Part shown: piece by piece, positions 40,390-49,169 of the stretch | How the letters are laid out: each line of letters opens with the position of its first letter | Position numbering within the stretch: the first letter of the stretch is position 1 | Assembly (NCBI GenBank): GCA_041650255.1 | Contig: JBAZLL010000008.1 | Span: 1-54,387, forward strand | Reading direction: 5' to 3' | DNA length: 54,387 bases | Source of the DNA: 1-14-0-10-45-29 sp041650255 | GTDB lineage: Archaea > Micrarchaeota > Micrarchaeia > Anstonellales > Anstonellaceae | The notes under the pieces: model-generated | Seen by the model: the letters and a program-made list of their open reading frames with translations, nothing else | What the model was told of the DNA's origin: nothing | Database searches by the model: none | Translations under genes and position numbers: made by a program

Positions 40390-41229
40390 CTATCTTGCCA
40401 ATATCTCTTTTGCCTGCTCTCTTAATTTTTCAATTCTTTTCTGTGTTATGCCGCTCTTAATCAGCCGATCATTTGGCGCATTTGCCAAATCCTTTAGCGT
40501 AATTACTCCCGCATCATGCAACAAAATAAATTCCTGCCTTGTAAGATTTTGCAATACCGTGGTCGGATAAAGCTTGTGCTCGTCAATTCTAACCTGTATG
40601 CTTTCATTGCGCGGGAAAGACCATCCAAGCAATTTCAATCCGACGCAATCCGCATATTGGATTACATCTTCCGTAAATTTTGTATTTGTGGCAAGCCAGC
40701 AGGCATCAATGCTCGTATCCCTTTCGCGTATATCCAAAAAGCGGGCCCACGAATAAAGCGCGGATTGTATATGGCACTTCATGTGCGGCGAATTATGAAA
40801 TTTGCACTCAACGATGCTCTTTGTCGCAGGCATTTCATTCATTTTCGGTCTGGTAGCGATAACATCAATCTCATGATTTACGCATTTGCCGCAAACAATT
40901 TGGCGCAATTTTGTATCGTAATTTCTGCCCTTTAGCAGTGCACCTATATATGTCTCAAACGGATAGCCGTTCGGACCCATTTTCAAAAGTGATGATTTGA
41001 GGCTGAAGCGGGCGGCGGCACCTGGCTTTAGGTCGCTTAAGTGCTCAAAAGCCAAGTCGTATATCTTTTTTGTGGAAACAACTTCCTGTTTTATCTCCTG
41101 TTGCATTGACTCTACTACTTCATCCGCCAATGCCCTTGATGCGCCCGAGCGATGCAGTGCATTCTTTATCTTGTTATAATCCAGCGGCTCAAGTGCGCCG
41201 TCGGCTTTTTTCACAAGTGTGACTGGCAT
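40390..41229 (-). CDS. ATP-cone domain fused to a PD-(D/E)XK (Mrr-like) nuclease and an HhH-like tail
   Basis: About 279 residues from ATG 41229; GTTTTATTG about 25 bases upstream is a plausible leaderless promoter, so the longer frame to 41268 is less likely. Residues 1-85 follow the ATP-cone pattern (Val-Lys-Lys-Ala-Asp-Gly-Ala-Leu-Glu-Pro-Leu-Asp-Tyr-Asn-Lys-Ile, later Val-Ser-Thr-Lys-Lys-Ile-Tyr-Asp-Leu-Ala). Then Phe-Glu-Thr-Tyr-Ile-Gly-Ala-Leu-Leu, Asn-His-Glu-Ile-Asp-Val-Ile-Ala and Ser-Ile-Val-Glu-Cys-Lys-Phe-His form the restriction-endonuclease Glu...Asp...Glu-x-Lys core. The last ~50 residues resemble a helix-hairpin-helix DNA-binding unit. ATP-cones sense ATP/dATP, so this predicts a nucleotide-gated DNase. 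Confidence 0.75.
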   Translation of the reverse strand: MPVTLVKKADGALEPLDYNKIKNALHRSGASRALADEVVESMQQEIKQEVVSTKKIYDLAFEHLSDLKPGAAARFSLKSSLLKMGPNGYPFETYIGALLKGRNYDTKLRQIVCGKCVNHEIDVIATRPKMNEMPATKSIVECKFHNSPHMKCHIQSALYSWARFLDIRERDTSIDACWLATNTKFTEDVIQYADCVGLKLLGWSFPRNESIQVRIDEHKLYPTTVLQNLTRQEFILLHDAGVITLKDLANAPNDRLIKSGITQKRIEKLREQAKEILAR

Positions 41230-41343
41230 GCATTTGCAAGGATGGTAAGCAATAAAACCCTTATGCAAAAATAAGTTTTCTTTGAGCCAAACGCGGGTGT
41301 TCCCATTCTTTTAGGTTAGCGTTTTTTGGCAGATTCAGCTCTA

Positions 41344-42153
41344 TTAGAAAATGTGTGCATATCCAAGCATCGCCAAAATGCAAATTATGATTGGCTGGTG
41401 CACAATATAAATTAAGAGTGAATTCTGTCCGCACAAATCAAAAAAGCGCATAATTTTTGCATTTGGAATACAAATGCTAAACTTTCTTTCCTGTTTTTCA
41501 TACAGGCTTTTGCCGGCGAACATCCCAAGCAGTACTATGCCTATCCATGGAAAAATCGGATAATAATCCAGAGTGTAAAAATTTGAATTCATCCCTAAAA
41601 TGAAAAGAAAAATATTGCTCGTTTGCATCTGCGAAAGAACCTCTCCCGCAAGAATAAACAAAATCCCGACCGCAAGATTTAGATAATAAAAATCCAGGAA
41701 AAAATATCCTATAAGGACTGCCAATGCAATAAAGTGAATTATTCCAAAGAAAATGAATCCATCGTGCGGATAAATATAAGTCGCCAAGCTGATTAGTGCC
41801 GCGATTGCAAACAACCCAAGGCTTCTTTTTGCATATTTTAAAAATGAATTTTTTCCCTGTGCGTTTGCCCGTTCATGGCTCAAATGCAGCGAAATTCCGA
41901 CAATGAAAATGAGTATAAATGCCGCGAGCCGCCCAAAGAGCATAAGCGCACCCGAATGCATGTCAAAAGAAGCAATGTGAAAATAATTCAAATCATAAAA
42001 AATGTGAAATACAACCACCATTAGAATTGCAATCCCGCGCAAAATATCTATTTCCTCAAAGCGTTTTTGCGAATTGTTCTGAAATTTCCCAAGTGCGGTT
42101 GGCGTGTTTATTCCATCGTTTTGCATTTTATCAGAAGCGTTTTGCATTTTCAT
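41344..42153 (-). CDS. DUF1624 / heparan-alpha-glucosaminide N-acetyltransferase-like membrane protein
   Basis: 269 residues. After a polar N-terminus comes Phe-Glu-Glu-Ile-Asp-Ile-Leu-Arg-Gly-Ile-Ala-Ile-Leu-Met-Val-Val-Val-Phe-His-Ile, the conserved start of DUF1624 proteins (Arg-Gly and His in the first helix). About seven or eight membrane helices follow, with Tyr-Pro-Ile-Phe-Pro-Trp-Ile-Gly and a C-terminal His-Gln-Pro-Ile-Ile. The family includes acetyl-CoA-dependent transmembrane acyltransferases; here the substrate may be a surface sugar. It overlaps the phosphatase gene by 4 bases (ATGA), so translation is coupled. Confidence 0.8.
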   Translation of the reverse strand: MKMQNASDKMQNDGINTPTALGKFQNNSQKRFEEIDILRGIAILMVVVFHIFYDLNYFHIASFDMHSGALMLFGRLAAFILIFIVGISLHLSHERANAQGKNSFLKYAKRSLGLFAIAALISLATYIYPHDGFIFFGIIHFIALAVLIGYFFLDFYYLNLAVGILFILAGEVLSQMQTSNIFLFILGMNSNFYTLDYYPIFPWIGIVLLGMFAGKSLYEKQERKFSICIPNAKIMRFFDLCGQNSLLIYIVHQPIIICILAMLGYAHIF

Positions 42154-42956
42154 TCCTTTTTGGATAGCAAATCAATTATCCTCTCATGCACCAAACCATT
42201 GGTTGCAACCATTGAGGGCGAATCCAATTTCCATTCATTTCCCTGCATATCCGTGACTTTGCCGCCTGCTTCCCGCACAATGAGTGCGCCTGCGGCGCCA
42301 TCGTAGGGCTGAAGCCTAAAAAGAACGCATACTTCTGCCAACCCCTGTGCGATAAAACCAATATCATATACTGCGGAGCCCAAATTTCTGCTATTAAACA
42401 CCTGCTTTGATACTCTCGCAAGCTTTTGGAAATTTTCATCCGCATTTTTGTCTCTTGCGGCAAAGCAAATTAGTGCCATTGCCTGTTCAATCTTTTTTCT
42501 TTTCGAGACATTTATCTTCGTTTTGCTGATTTTCCCATCCTTATCAAGTTCGTATTTGAATGCGCCCTTTCCCTTTTGGGCAATGAGCATAATTCCCTGC
42601 GACGCAAAGCTCAATCCACCCGCAATCAATTTTCCGTTTCTTGCATATGCAATGCTCACTCCCCAAATCGGAAAGCCGTATGCATAATTGTTTGTGCCGT
42701 CAAGAGGGTCTATCACCCAGCAGTTTTGTGCAATCAAATCCTGCTTGTTTTGCGCCCCTTCTTCGGTATATATTTTGTGGGTTGGAAATTTTTTGAGTAT
42801 CGCGGATGTGATGAGTGATTGGGAAGCAATATCTGCATCCGTCACAAGGTCGTTTATCGCCTTATTTGATGCCTGCGCGCCTTGCTGCATTTTTATCAGA
42901 AGAGCATCCGAGTCAATTAGCATTTTGAGGATAAATTTGTCCAGTTTTTCATCCAT
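42150..42956 (-). CDS. inositol monophosphatase / fructose-1,6-bisphosphatase family enzyme
   Basis: 268 residues; GGGGT precedes the ATG. Metal-binding motifs: Asp-Leu-Val-Thr-Asp-Ala-Asp, Ile-Tyr-Thr-Glu-Glu-Gly, Trp-Val-Ile-Asp-Pro-Leu-Asp-Gly-Thr-Asn-Asn-Tyr and Pro-Tyr-Asp-Gly-Ala-Ala-Gly-Ala-Leu-Ile-Val-Arg-Glu-Ala-Gly-Gly. These are complete. In archaea such enzymes act on inositol phosphate (lipid or solute synthesis) and often on fructose bisphosphate. First gene of a two-gene operon with the DUF1624 protein. Confidence 0.9.
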   Translation of the reverse strand: MDEKLDKFILKMLIDSDALLIKMQQGAQASNKAINDLVTDADIASQSLITSAILKKFPTHKIYTEEGAQNKQDLIAQNCWVIDPLDGTNNYAYGFPIWGVSIAYARNGKLIAGGLSFASQGIMLIAQKGKGAFKYELDKDGKISKTKINVSKRKKIEQAMALICFAARDKNADENFQKLARVSKQVFNSRNLGSAVYDIGFIAQGLAEVCVLFRLQPYDGAAGALIVREAGGKVTDMQGNEWKLDSPSMVATNGLVHERIIDLLSKKE

Positions 42957-43019
42957 AAATTTTACCCCTTTCTCTCTTGATTAAGTTTATATTGATAGTA
43001 ATTCTATATAATCTAACAC

Positions 43020-43176
43020 GGGCCCGTAGCTCAGCTTGGATAGAGCAGCAGCCTTCTAAGAAATCTTTTTTCTTTTCAAAAAGAAAAAGAATTTCAACCC
43101 AAAAAGAAAACACGTTAATGCTTGATGGGTTTGCGAAGTCAGCTGAAGGTCGTGGGTTCAAATCCCATCGGGTCCG
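43020..43176 (+). tRNA. tRNA-Arg (anticodon TCT) with 82-base BHB intron
   Basis: Exon 1 is 43020-43058 (acceptor GGGCCCG, D-arm GCTC/GAGC, stem GCAGC, loop CTTCTA) and exon 2 is 43141-43176 (GCTGA, T-arm GTGGG/CCCAT with loop TTCAAAT, acceptor CGGGTCC, discriminator G). Anticodon is TCT. The exon/intron joints fit a bulge-helix-bulge: central 4-bp helix CTTC/GAAG with 3-base bulges TAA and TCA, cut after the second base, which places the intron at the standard 37/38 site (43059-43140). The intron contains a 12-13 bp T/A-rich hairpin (43064-43090). Confidence 0.9.
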
Positions 43177-43268
43177 TTCGTTCTTCTACCCACGGACCCT
43201 CTGGTTTTGAGCCGCTGGCTCAAAATCTGCCCAACCAACGATTTTGGTTGGGCATCCCATCGGGTCCG
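43162..43268 (+). repeat. 15-base direct repeat of the tRNA-Arg 3' end enclosing two hairpins
   Basis: The last 15 bases of the tRNA (43162-43176, ATCCCATCGGGTCCG) recur exactly at 43254-43268. Between them are two perfect hairpins: TTTTGAGCC/GGCTCAAAA (43205-43225, 9 bp) and GCCCAACCAA/TTGGTTGGGC (43229-43253, 10 bp, loop CGATT). A third T/C versus A/G hairpin follows at 43271-43312. tRNA 3' ends are classical attachment sites for integrases, so this may be the footprint of a lost or very small insertion. Confidence 0.8.
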
Positions 43269-43425
43269 CTCATTTTTTCTTTTCTTAATTTTTTTCTTTA
43301 GAAAAGAAAATGGTTGTATGTTTTACAACTTCTCGCAATTTCTGCATCTCATTTATAAATTCATTAAGATAAACACTTTGATATTACATTTCCCTTCTCC
43401 CTAGGTGGATTAGGAGGTGGCGTTC

Positions 43426-43680
43426 ATGTCTGAAAAGAAAATAAAAGAAATTACCGAACTCATGGAAATGCTCATGGAAGACACATCTGTCCCAAAAAAC
43501 ATAAGAAAAGTTGTGCAGGAAGCCCGCGACTGCCTAAAGGCGGACGACGAACTCTCAACTCGCGTATCTTCCGCAGTACAATCATTGGTTCAGGTATCAG
43601 AAGACATCAATATGCCAATGCACGCAAGGACGCAGGTGTGGACAATTCTCTCTGCATTGGAATCCATCGAAACCAATTAA
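43426..43680 (+). CDS. UPF0147 family protein
   Basis: 84 residues from ATG 43426, preceded by GGAGGTGGCG; a GTG inside that site (43417) is unlikely. The helical chain Met-Leu-Met-Glu-Asp-Thr-Ser-Val-Pro-Lys-Asn-Ile-Arg-Lys and Glu-Asp-Ile-Asn-Met-Pro-Met-His-Ala-Arg-Thr-Gln-Val-Trp is the UPF0147 signature, a small archaeal family of unknown role. It precedes the PolD genes on the same strand, with a 66-base gap. Confidence 0.9.
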   Translation: MSEKKIKEITELMEMLMEDTSVPKNIRKVVQEARDCLKADDELSTRVSSAVQSLVQVSEDINMPMHARTQVWTILSALESIETN

Positions 43681-43746
43681 TTACGACTAATTTCCATATT
43701 ATTTTTTCCTATTCTCTTTTTGAATTTTAATGCCCTTATTGTAGAG

Positions 43747-45456
43747 ATGAAAGAGGACATAGAGCGTCTTTATCTCTCAAACGTGCGATTGTCTGTTGAT
43801 GCCTACAACTATTTGATGCACAATGAGGTTGATGCCGGCGCGCTCAAACTGATGTTAAACTCATTAGAGCCTTTCCTTAGCGTCGAGTCCGTGAAATCCG
43901 CAATTGCGCAAAGCAAAAAAATCCCCGTTTTTGACAATAAAGTGCAAGAGCAAAAAATTCAAATAGAAAAAGGCGAAACAGTTTATTCTCACAAAGAAAG
44001 TCCGCAAACACAGGACGAAATATCCATTTCCACTACTGGTGCAAAATCATCTGGGGAAAATTCATCGGGTGCAACTTCATTTGCAAAATCAAATTCCATA
44101 CCTTCTGATTCAAATATTTCAAAAAATATTTCAATTGCCGATTCAGAATCTGCATCTTCAATTCCAAACGCCGATGCAAACGCTCCGAAAGTGGAAGTTT
44201 TGCGCGTGCCTCATTTTTCCCCAATCGCAAAAGAATATTCTCCAAATATAAAAATTCACGAGCACCGCGACATTTCCGGGCAGTCAAGATGCATGGGCAC
44301 GGTGGAAGATTTTGTAGCCTACTTTCGCGACCGCTACAAACAGGAGTCTGGCATTTTGCGAAACCGAAGCACGCACCTGCCGATAGTCCGGCTTGACCAG
44401 CTTTCATTGCACACTGGCTCCGAAGCAAGAATAATCGTAATGGTAACCGACAAGCGTGTCACTTCAAAAGGAAATCTCTGGCTTGAAGTGGAAGACGATT
44501 ATGGCTCTGCAAAAGTAATGATTTCCTCAAAAGAGCCCTCCTTCAAACAAGCCGGTACAATCCTTCGCGATGATGTAGTCGCGCTTGATGGAAAAATTGC
44601 GCAGGAATTTTTCATTGCAAAAACAGTGTCTTGGCCGGATTTGCCCGTGATTCGCGCCGAGCCAAAGTGCGAGCAGGATTTGGCTATTGCATATTTGTCC
44701 GATTTGCATCTTGGGAGCAGATATTTTCTTGATAAACCTTTCAAGCGATTTTTGCGCTGGCTAAAAGGCGAGGAGGGAAACAGCGCGCTTGCGGGCAAAG
44801 TAAAATATATCGTAATTGCGGGCGATGTGGTGGACGGAATCGGAGTCTATCCTTCACAGGAAAAAGAACTCACAATCACCGACATCTATGCGCAATATGC
44901 CGAGTTTGACAAAGTGATGCAATCTCTCCCGGATTATATAGAAGTAATAATGGGTCCAGGCAACCACGATGCTGTAAGGCGCGGCGAGCCACAACCTCTC
45001 ATTCCAATGGATATGGTAAAATCAGACATAAAAAAAATCGGTTCGCCCTCATCAATTGATATTGAAGGCTTCAACCATCTTGTATATCACGGAACATCTT
45101 TAGATTCTATAATTGCAAACATGTCCGGGCTCTCATATGCAAAACCCGAAGGTCCGATGCTTGAAATGCTCAAGCGCAGGCATCTCTCGCCAATTTACGG
45201 CGAGAATTTAATAATTCCGGAACTGCGCGACTTCATGGTAATTTCTCAAGAGCCGGATGTTGTGCACATGGGGCACATTCACAAAAACGCGTCAATGAAA
45301 TACCGCGGCACCCTGCTCATAAATTCAGGTACATTTCAGGACAGGACAGACTTTCAGGCAAAGATGGGGCACATTCCAAGTCCTGCAATCACTCCTGTTC
45401 TTGAGCTGAAAAGCCAACAGCTCAGCCACATCAAATTTTTGGAGGAAACCCTATGA
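43747..45456 (+). CDS. polB: D-family DNA polymerase small subunit (DP1)
   Basis: About 569 residues from ATG 43747; a TTG at 43720 in frame is the alternative. A disordered Ser/Asn/Lys-rich stretch (about 75-150) separates a helical N-terminal domain from the OB fold (about 205-290). The calcineurin-type exonuclease domain follows: Tyr-Leu-Ser-Asp-Leu-His-Leu-Gly-Ser (about 318), Gly-Asp-Val-Val-Asp-Gly (358), Gly-Pro-Gly-Asn-His-Asp (402) and His-Met-Gly-His-Ile-His (506). These are the metal ligands of the Mre11-like 3'-5' proofreading site. Its stop overlaps the DP2 start (ATGA). Confidence 0.95.
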   Translation: MKEDIERLYLSNVRLSVDAYNYLMHNEVDAGALKLMLNSLEPFLSVESVKSAIAQSKKIPVFDNKVQEQKIQIEKGETVYSHKESPQTQDEISISTTGAKSSGENSSGATSFAKSNSIPSDSNISKNISIADSESASSIPNADANAPKVEVLRVPHFSPIAKEYSPNIKIHEHRDISGQSRCMGTVEDFVAYFRDRYKQESGILRNRSTHLPIVRLDQLSLHTGSEARIIVMVTDKRVTSKGNLWLEVEDDYGSAKVMISSKEPSFKQAGTILRDDVVALDGKIAQEFFIAKTVSWPDLPVIRAEPKCEQDLAIAYLSDLHLGSRYFLDKPFKRFLRWLKGEEGNSALAGKVKYIVIAGDVVDGIGVYPSQEKELTITDIYAQYAEFDKVMQSLPDYIEVIMGPGNHDAVRRGEPQPLIPMDMVKSDIKKIGSPSSIDIEGFNHLVYHGTSLDSIIANMSGLSYAKPEGPMLEMLKRRHLSPIYGENLIIPELRDFMVISQEPDVVHMGHIHKNASMKYRGTLLINSGTFQDRTDFQAKMGHIPSPAITPVLELKSQQLSHIKFLEETL

Positions 45457-48400
45457 GCGGGCAAGACAGCACCTCAAACATTGCAAACGCACTTTCTCCT
45501 CAAGACGATTTGGGCAACGGGAAAATTCAAACCGCCAATTTGCCCAATGGCAATTTAGAAAATTCAAAAAATATTTCAAATCCATTGTCTCACGAAAATA
45601 AAATCAAACTTTCGCAAATCGCGCACGAGCTTGAGAAAAAAATAACTCAAATTTCTCACCCTTCCGCCTCTTCGGATGCAAATCACAAAATTTCATCTCC
45701 GGAAATGGAACAATATTTTGCCACACTCAAAAAAGGGCTTGACGAAGCATTTGACATGGCATCGCATGCGCGCGCACAAGGGCTTGACCCAGAAAAAACT
45801 GTGGAAATAAAGCCCGCATCCGATGTTGCCGCGCGAGTTGAGGGATTAGTAGGTCCGGTAGGTATCGCATCATTAATCCGCGAGCTTGAAAAAAGCGGCA
45901 AGACCCGCGACGTTGTCGCAAAAGAAGTGGTTATAAAAATTCTCTCCGGTGAAGTGATAAAAGGTTCGCAGGAAAAGCTCATCGACCAAGCCGTTCGCAC
46001 TGGTGTGTCAATTCTTACTGAAGGAGTTCTTGTAGCTCCAACAGAAGGAATCGCATCAATTCAAATCCGTGCGCCCTCCTCCGGCAGGCCGCACGATGGC
46101 AACCCGGACGGCTCTTCCTATCTGGCAATTTTGTTTGCAGGTCCAATTCGTTCTGCCGGAGGAACAGTCGCCGCGCAGGCAGTTGTATTAGCCGACGTCG
46201 CAAGAAAACATTTCGGAATCGGAAAATTCCGCCCGACAGAAACCGAGCTTGAGCGTTATGTGGAAGAATGCAATCTTTACAATGACCGATGCGCGCATTT
46301 GCAATACAAGCCCACCGATGACGAAATAAAGCATATTGTGAGAAATTGCCCCGTATGTGTTTCGGGAGAGCCGACAGAAAAAATAGAAGTATCCGTCTTT
46401 CGCGACCTGCCCCGAATGGAAACAAACCGCGTGCGTGGAGGAATCGCTCTTGTGATTTGCGAGGGAATTGCCCAAAAGGCCGCTAAGGTGCTAAAATATA
46501 CTTCTAAAATCGGATTAGGCGCAGACTGGCAATTTTTGCAGGCAATCACAAAAGGAGTAAAGAAAAGCGATTCCGGCGGTTTTGAACTAAAGGCAGACAA
46601 CAAATTTCTTGACGAGCTTGTTGCCGGCAGACCGATTTTTTCCTATTCAATGATGCCCGGCGGATTCAGATTAAGATATGGAAGAATGCGCTGCACCGGC
46701 ATAGCGGCAAAAGCAATTCATCCCGCTTCAATGTACATTTTGGATTCATTCCCTGCAATCGGGACACAGCTAAAGCTTGAGCGACCAGGAAAAGGAACGG
46801 TATGTGCACCATGCGATTCAATAATGGGTCCGATTGTGAAATTAAAAGACGGTTCCGTTGTTTATGTAAACGATTCTGCGCAGGCGCAAAAAATTTGCAA
46901 AGATGTGTCTGAAATACTTTTCCTGGGCGATTTGCTAATCTCATACGGCGACTTTCTAAAATCAAACCATCCTCTCATGCCTTCAGGCATAGTGGAAGAG
47001 TGGTGGGAGCAGATGGCCGATGCAAAGCAGGTAAAATACAAAAAGAAGATAAGCGCGAAAGAGGCGTTTGAGCTCTCAAGAAAACACAGTCTGGCATTGC
47101 ATCCTCTCTACACTTATTTCTGGCATGACATTTCTCCTCAACAGCTTGGCGAGCTTGCCCTCTGGCTTTCAAATTCAAAAGCAGAGTTTGACTGGTTCGG
47201 GCTCAAATCATTGCAAATCGAATCCGCACCGCAGAAACGGGTGCTTGAGCTTTTGTGCATTCCGCATACTGTGCACGGGGCAAACATTTCATTTGATGCG
47301 GATATCGCGTATGCGCTTCTAAGCTCACTCGCACTTTTGGACGAGGAGAAAAAATCAATCTCAATCACAAAATTCAACAAAATTTTTGATTCAAAGAAAA
47401 GCACTCTTGAAAATGTGTGCGCAATTTCCGGTATCAGCATTATGGCAAAGGCACCTGTGTATATCGGCACAAGAATGGGCAGACCGGAAAAAGCCAGAAA
47501 ACGCGAGATGGCTCCTCCTGTTCATGTTCTTTTCCCGGTCGGATTTCTCAACAAGTCTCGGCAAATAATCCGGCAATACTCAAAGATGCGCTCCGATGAG
47601 AAAAAGGAAGGCAGGGGCGTGGAAGTTGATTTGGCGCGGCTCAAATGCAAATCCTGCAAAAAAGTCGGGCATTCGCTCACATGTTCATACTGCAACTCGG
47701 AATGTTTTTGGATGCCTGCCTGCGAAAATTGCGGGCGCTCATCGGATCAGGAAAGATGCGTAGTGTGCAATGGGCGCGTCAGATTTTACGATCGCCGACC
47801 GCTTGATCTTGTGCGCGCGGTTGATGCTACAAAAAAACGGCTGAATCTTCAGAACTTGCCCGAGATAAAAGGCGTACATGGCATGATTTCATCATACAAA
47901 ATACCCGAGCTTTTGGACAAGGGATTCATTCGTGCGAAGCACAATCTCTCAATCTTCAGGGATGCCACCTGCCGCTTTGATTTGACCGATATGGTTCTAA
48001 CTCATTTCACTCCAAAAGAAATTCATGTAAGTGCAAAACGGCTTGTTCAGCTTGGCTATACTCACGACATTCACGGCAAGCCATTGCGCGACGACAATCA
48101 AATGCTCTCAATAATGCCTCAAGATGTAATCCTTCCATTTGATGGTGCAAAACATTTTTTCTCCGTTTCAAAATACATAGACGAGCTTTTGGTGGAAGTC
48201 TATCAGATGCGCCCGTATTACAATCTCAAAAGCGAAGCGGACCTTGTAGGCCAGCTCACAATCGGTCTTTCTCCTCACACTTCGGCAGGCGTGCTTTCAA
48301 GAATAATCGGATTCACAAATGCGCATGTCGGATTCGCGCATCCATATTTTCATTGCGCAAAGCGCCGCAACTGTGACGGGGACGAGGATTGTTTAATGCT

Positions 48401-49121
48401 CTTAATGGACGCATTTTTGAATTTCTCAACAAAATTCATGCCCGCATCGCGTGGCGGCACAATGGATTCGCCCCTCGTGCTTACCACCAGAATCGACCCG
48501 ACCGAAGTTGATGACGAAGTGCATTGCATGGAAACTGTTGGTTCATATCCTTTATCATTTTATGATGCAACCCAAAAGTTTGCTTCCCCATCAGAGGCAA
48601 AAATACCTACAATAAAGGATATTCTTGATTCGCCTGCGCAATATGGCGACATTCATTACACTCACTCAACTACGAACATAGAAGACGGACCTTACATGTC
48701 GTCTTACATTTCGCTTGAGAAGAAAATGACATCCAAAGTAGCGGCAGAATTTGAGCTTGAAGACAAGATTCGCGCCGTTGATTCCGCGGATGCGGCAAAG
48801 CGCGTATTGCTTGCCCATTTCATGCCGGACATGTACGGAAATCTGCGTTCTTTCTCGCGCCAGATGTTCCGCTGTTCCGATTGCAATGCAAAATACCGCC
48901 GTGTGCCCCTTGTAGGAAAATGCACCCAATGCAATGGAAAGCTCCTGCTCACAATTTACAAGGGCGGAATAGAAAAATATCTCAAGCCCTCGCGCGATTT
49001 GGCAAACCGCTATGATTTGCCTCCCTATCTGAAGCAAAGGCTTGATTTGATACAAAAAGATATTGATTCAATATTTTCAGATGAGAAAGCTAAACAGTCC
49101 GATTTGGCGGACTTTATGTAA
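45453..49121 (+). CDS. polC: D-family DNA polymerase large subunit (DP2)
   Basis: 1222 residues, a normal DP2 length, with no intein. The catalytic region near residue 973 has Asn-Cys-Asp-Gly-Asp-Glu-Asp-Cys-Leu-Met-Leu, which carries the two essential Asp of the RNA-polymerase-like double-psi barrel core. Zinc sites: Cys-Lys-Ser-Cys...Cys-Ser-Tyr-Cys (about 732-750), Cys-Glu-Asn-Cys...Cys-Val-Val-Cys, and Cys-Ser-Asp-Cys...Cys-Thr-Gln-Cys near residue 1150. With DP1 it forms the replicative polymerase of most archaea outside Crenarchaeota. It overlaps polB by 4 bases. Confidence 0.97.
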   Translation: MSGQDSTSNIANALSPQDDLGNGKIQTANLPNGNLENSKNISNPLSHENKIKLSQIAHELEKKITQISHPSASSDANHKISSPEMEQYFATLKKGLDEAFDMASHARAQGLDPEKTVEIKPASDVAARVEGLVGPVGIASLIRELEKSGKTRDVVAKEVVIKILSGEVIKGSQEKLIDQAVRTGVSILTEGVLVAPTEGIASIQIRAPSSGRPHDGNPDGSSYLAILFAGPIRSAGGTVAAQAVVLADVARKHFGIGKFRPTETELERYVEECNLYNDRCAHLQYKPTDDEIKHIVRNCPVCVSGEPTEKIEVSVFRDLPRMETNRVRGGIALVICEGIAQKAAKVLKYTSKIGLGADWQFLQAITKGVKKSDSGGFELKADNKFLDELVAGRPIFSYSMMPGGFRLRYGRMRCTGIAAKAIHPASMYILDSFPAIGTQLKLERPGKGTVCAPCDSIMGPIVKLKDGSVVYVNDSAQAQKICKDVSEILFLGDLLISYGDFLKSNHPLMPSGIVEEWWEQMADAKQVKYKKKISAKEAFELSRKHSLALHPLYTYFWHDISPQQLGELALWLSNSKAEFDWFGLKSLQIESAPQKRVLELLCIPHTVHGANISFDADIAYALLSSLALLDEEKKSISITKFNKIFDSKKSTLENVCAISGISIMAKAPVYIGTRMGRPEKARKREMAPPVHVLFPVGFLNKSRQIIRQYSKMRSDEKKEGRGVEVDLARLKCKSCKKVGHSLTCSYCNSECFWMPACENCGRSSDQERCVVCNGRVRFYDRRPLDLVRAVDATKKRLNLQNLPEIKGVHGMISSYKIPELLDKGFIRAKHNLSIFRDATCRFDLTDMVLTHFTPKEIHVSAKRLVQLGYTHDIHGKPLRDDNQMLSIMPQDVILPFDGAKHFFSVSKYIDELLVEVYQMRPYYNLKSEADLVGQLTIGLSPHTSAGVLSRIIGFTNAHVGFAHPYFHCAKRRNCDGDEDCLMLLMDAFLNFSTKFMPASRGGTMDSPLVLTTRIDPTEVDDEVHCMETVGSYPLSFYDATQKFASPSEAKIPTIKDILDSPAQYGDIHYTHSTTNIEDGPYMSSYISLEKKMTSKVAAEFELEDKIRAVDSADAAKRVLLAHFMPDMYGNLRSFSRQMFRCSDCNAKYRRVPLVGKCTQCNGKLLLTIYKGGIEKYLKPSRDLANRYDLPPYLKQRLDLIQKDIDSIFSDEKAKQSDLADFM

Positions 49122-49169
49122 ATAAGTTCACTCTCTTTAAAAAAATAAATAAAATTAGAAAAAATAAAA

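Noticed and set aside
45453..49121. Intein in DP2
   Set aside because: Length is normal, the catalytic Asp motif is uninterrupted and no splicing-domain motifs are seen.
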